Part shown: piece after piece, positions 60,286-64,000 of the stretch | How positions within the stretch are numbered: position 1 is the first letter of the stretch | How the letters are laid out: every line of letters starts with the position of its first letter | Source of the DNA: Toxotes chatareus | Taxonomy: Eukaryota > Chordata > Actinopteri > Toxotidae | Direction: 5' to 3' | NCBI GenBank assembly: GCA_016801885.1 | Contig: CM028901.1 | Coordinates: 14,333,095 to 14,397,094, forward strand | DNA: 64,000 bases | Made by a program: the position numbers and the translations under genes | Notes under the pieces: generated by a model | Database searches by the model: none | Told to the model about the DNA's origin: nothing | Seen by the model: the letters and a program-made list of their open reading frames with translations, nothing else

Positions 60286-62261
60286 AATAAATCTGTCCCG
60301 CTAACCTAAACTGCACAAGCTACCATGAGTCTTGTTGAGTCAATATTAGCCAAAATGAACAGTGAGAAATTGAAAGCTGCAAAGAAAAACATCAAACAAT
60401 GCACAGGGGTTTTGATATCAGCTGGGTGTCTATGTTTCTTGGCCCTGTGAGCAAAACACTTTGCCATTCCAGCCCTGGCTCCAGTTTTGTCCACCAGTTT
60501 ATTTGGACTGGGATTCAGCTGAGGACACGCTGGAGTTGTTGATGCTGAGGCCACGTTTCTTCGCTGCTTGACCCTGACTGCTGCAGCTGTCAACAGCCAG
60601 AATGGAGCTCTGTGTCTTCCAGCCCTCTTCCTTCCTGCTTTTTTTTTTCTGATCGATGCATTTAGGGCCTGTGGCGGCGATGTGGAATTTGATGCTTGCA
60701 GAAAAACATTTAGTGCAAATGTAGAAGATCTAAGAAACCAATTCAATCCCCTTACAAACACAGAACTGCTGTTTTATTTCAACTGTGTTATTTCAAATGT
60801 GATTGAGAAATTAGAGGCAGGAAGACAAATCAGCTCATGTGCACTGGGTTTTGGCAGCAATAGCTACAAGCTTTTATCTCTAGGTTGTTGGTTTTTGTGC
60901 ATCTGCTGTGTCTCTGGATACTCGCAGTCTCATTTGCATTCATACGACAGAGCAGCGGCCATAAAACTGACATAGGCGGGAGCGTAACTTAATGGCCTTT
61001 TTTAAAGTAATAATGTACTGAGTGGGTATATTTATATGAATGTCACAACGTGTGTGATGGTAAAAGGGCAGGAGTTACAGCGTGAGTGTGCGTGTCTGTG
61101 TGTGTGAGGGGAGGTTTACTTTCCTGCTTCATGTGGCTGCTGCACATCATCAGTGAAGTGAAAGACAGCATTCTGGCATCTTTTACACCCCAATACACAG
61201 GAGAATAAATTCTCTCACAAGACCACCCTCTCTTCCCACACATGCACACACATACACGGACACACTCTCACAGCAGCATCCTCAAATAAAAAAAAGAAAA
61301 AGAAATGAAAGAAAGAAAACCATAAACATTAGGCACGAGGAAGTTGCTGAGAAGTGAAAAGCTGTCTAAGCTGTTGATCCTGTTTGCTGCTTTGAAATTT
61401 TTCAGGAAATCTTCCTTTTCAATCTTTTTCACTGAGGGATAAGCGCGTGGGGAAGGAGGCTGGCAGAGACGGAGTCTTATCTATCGTGGGGCAGAGTAAC
61501 ACCCTGTGAAGCTCAGCACACTCAGGTGCTTCATCTCATGTGTCCTCTGCCTGTAAAGCCTAAACCCTTATGAAACAGCGGGGCGGCAGGAACAGAATGC
61601 CGTCTGGTAAGCCAGTATCTATGGGCGACATGTAGACGTAATACAAAGTGCGTAAATGTTGGAAAAACTATGATCATGGTAAGACGTTGACAGTTGGTTG
61701 GAGATGAGATGTGAATGACAGAGTTATTGAACAGCCTCACAAAAAAAGTGCAACAATACAAATCTTTCACTGAGGTTCAAACATTTTCAACTTGTGTACA
61801 TGTAACTCAGTTCTCACCACCTAGAGTGAATTTGTGTCATAGCCACATGTGTCTTTCCACTGATGTTGTGTACAGTCATGCACTGATGCTGTAATTCATT
61901 TTTCATTTTAACAACATCATTGTCCATGTGTAAAAGGTCATACCAATCAAATCCACAGTGAATTATCACCCAATCATGCAGTTCCCCTCAGATCTATCAA
62001 GCATTTTAGTGTCTCTCAGCGCTTTGTTTTTGTTTACATTATGGTTTACTGCTTCACTGTTCTGGTTCAGTCTAACGGCTCTCATCTGCACTGTTTCCAG
62101 ACACAGCAGGCAGCTGTTTTCAATGAAGAAGAGCACCAAAGAAAAAAAGAAAAGTCAGCAACATGCTGGTGAACATAATGATGCAATTAGCTGCTCAAGA
62201 TATTTTTTTTAAGAAGTTGGAGGAGAACAAAGCAGAGCTAAAAGGACCCGAAACACAACTT

Positions 62262-62322
62262 CAAATAAAGGCTAATGTTGCTGCATCCATTTGATGTGTA
62301 AATAAGCAACAGTTTGCTGACA
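62262..62322 (+). repeat. dispersed repeat fragment, copy 3
   Basis: gttgctgcatccatttgatg, then tgtaaataagcaacagtttgctga, related to the copies near 52.5 and 53.8 kb. Confidence 0.45.
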
Positions 62323-64000
62323 AGCATCAACTTTGATGGTGATAATACTGGTGATGTAAACGGCAAACATCATGTAAACGGCAAACATCAAGTGTTTGAA
62401 CAAGCGACCGATGCTGCTGTTTTTTCTGGTGAGGTCTCACGAGTCTCGGGACTGAATGAGAATATTTGGGTGAGGACAGTGAATGAATGGAACCCTTTAA
62501 CACCTCAGAAAAAAATTAACTGAGTGCCCTTGAACATGGTACACCCTGCAGTGGATTTATCCAGTGGCCACCAGTAGACAAACGGAGGTTGTACTGGACA
62601 GATCCCTCTGTGACCGTGTAAAAGTAAAGCATGCAATTGTTTGCACACGTTCAGCAAAATCCTTCCCTGGATAAAATGAAGAAGGTTAAAAATATATGTG
62701 TAGCTGTCATTGGAGTCTTGTTTGAACATTTGACAGCTGATGGTTTGGTATTTCAGCAACCAGAGGTAGGATTTCTTTCAACATGAAAGGCTTTTTTTTT
62801 TGCAGTCTGCAACCCTACTGAGGGGAATGATGATGGAAAATAGAGAGTAAAGAGAAAAAGTTACGGGGGCCACAGAGAAAGACAGCAGGAGCGAGAGAGA
62901 ATGAAAAAGAAAACACATATCTAGCTCAGAGGAGAAGCCTCTGAGGAGAGATGAGTTTTGCTCATTTTACTTGAACCTGCTCGTGTTCATTTGAGAAGTT
63001 GCGAGGTGCTGCTGAGAGATGCTCTGAATTATGGGAAAAATAAGCTGTGAAGAAAAAAAAAAAACACGGTGAGATTGCGACAAGTCCTTTGTGGAAATTC
63101 TTATCTGACTGGAGGAAGGGGGACCAAGGCCATGACAGATTCAGGGCACAGCGTGTCATTGTGTGTGCGTGAGTGTGTGTGTTTTTTTATTTGTCCTGCG
63201 AAATAGGACACGGTAAAAAGGTTCCTCCTCATCTACTCTCGTGTCATTCTTTCAAGGGCAAATGACCTTTTTGGCTGCTGCTGCGGCCTTATTCAAAACG
63301 CACACTCGCACACGCACGCAATACACACGGCGACGTTGTTTGCACACACGCTGGAAGAGAAACCAGAGCACTGGAGTAGATGGGATTTTCTCTCACATTC
63401 ACACAAATTCACCAGTCTGCCAGTCTGAAGGTAACCTTTCCCCTCCTCCCTTTATCTTTGTCTGTGTAACACCCTCTCCACACTTCGTTTCTCACCTCCT
63501 TTCTCTCGCCGCACAAAAGAACACCTCACGAGGAGGCGAGCTTTGCAATGAGATGAAATTTAATCAGACAAGAGGGGACATTTAATAGATCACCAAAGGG
63601 AAGAACTAAACACATTTTCCCTGCTTTTAAAAACAGTCCAAGTAGCAGGCAGCGCCACAGAAAATGCCCATAATCAAAACATAACAGTAACTGTCCGCGC
63701 TACAAAGTAATAACCACTGACAAATTGAATTGCATACTTTTCATGCCACTTGTGTCATCAAGTGTTTTGTGAGGCAACTAAAATAGCTGGGAAATCGTTT
63801 ACCAAGGCTGCGGAGGGTCTGTGCAGTCAGCAAAAAAGGTGACGGGTCATGAATTCTGTTTTCCACAGGGAAAAAGGATGAAAAACACTACTGAGGGAAA
63901 TGAATGATAGAAGAGCCACGCTGGTCTCAAAGCCTGACGCTGCCAAAACACACTGCTGTGTGCTTGTTTGTTTGTGTGTGTGTGAGCAGGGCTCTTGTGC

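Larger units (their letters stand above)
49441..64000. other. gene-poor stretch upstream of khdrbs1
   Basis: Unique AT-rich DNA with dispersed repeat fragments, microsatellites and one stem-loop MITE. No exon of a divergent neighbour was recognised within the first kilobases of the promoter. Confidence 0.65.

Noticed and set aside
1..64000. CRISPR arrays, operons, rRNA and tRNA genes
   Set aside because: No regularly spaced repeats with unique spacers, no cloverleaf or rRNA core sequences recognised, and the sequence is plainly vertebrate.

Overview
The window is vertebrate nuclear DNA, most probably from a ray-finned (percomorph-type) fish. The evidence is a split gene with GT-AG introns, long gene-poor stretches, abundant (CA)n microsatellites, and relics of mariner, Tc1, L1 and MITE elements of the kinds common in teleosts. 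There are no bacterial operons, CRISPR arrays, rRNA or tRNA genes that I could recognise.

The only gene I can reconstruct with confidence is on the minus strand at about 37.35-49.4 kb. It is the teleost orthologue of KHDRBS1 (Sam68), a STAR-family KH-domain RNA-binding protein. All nine coding exons can be placed with consensus splice sites (one donor is weak), and the codon phases join correctly except in exon 4. Together they encode about 362 residues: a short N-terminus, the QUA1-KH-QUA2 (STAR) domain, an RG/proline-rich region, a tyrosine-rich region and a C-terminal nuclear-localisation tail. The promoter is CpG-rich, and the 3' UTR of about 1.2 kb ends near a minus-strand AATAAA at 37371-37376. 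Exon 4 carries one extra base inside the KH domain. As written, this shifts the frame and creates a stop exactly across the exon 4/5 junction. It is either an assembly error, a segregating null allele or a real lesion.

Layout. 1-13.1 kb: no recognisable genes; microsatellites, a 33-bp palindrome, and two blocks (6.9-7.15 and 11.9-12.1 kb) that look like homeodomain/POU-rich regulatory DNA. 13.1-13.55 kb: a possible terminal exon of an unidentified membrane protein with two downstream poly(A) signals. 13.9-14.87 kb: a mariner fragment joined to a Tc1-like fragment. 15-20.3 kb: microsatellites and a 27-bp direct repeat. 20.4-22.0 kb: a decayed L1-type LINE with a nested insertion. 22.3-23.5 kb: a pair of diverged direct repeats. 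23.5-37.3 kb: gene-poor, with a SINE-like repeat, a large (CA)n array, candidate regulatory blocks and a nested inverted-repeat element at 35.1-36.25 kb. 37.35-49.4 kb: khdrbs1, with a stem-loop MITE in intron 5. 49.4-64 kb: gene-poor, with dispersed repeat fragments and a second stem-loop MITE copy at 60.15-60.28 kb.

I did not find a new multi-gene system. The items most worth checking are the exon 4 frameshift, the unidentified candidate exon at 13.2 kb, and the CA repeat directly after a weak splice donor of khdrbs1 exon 3.
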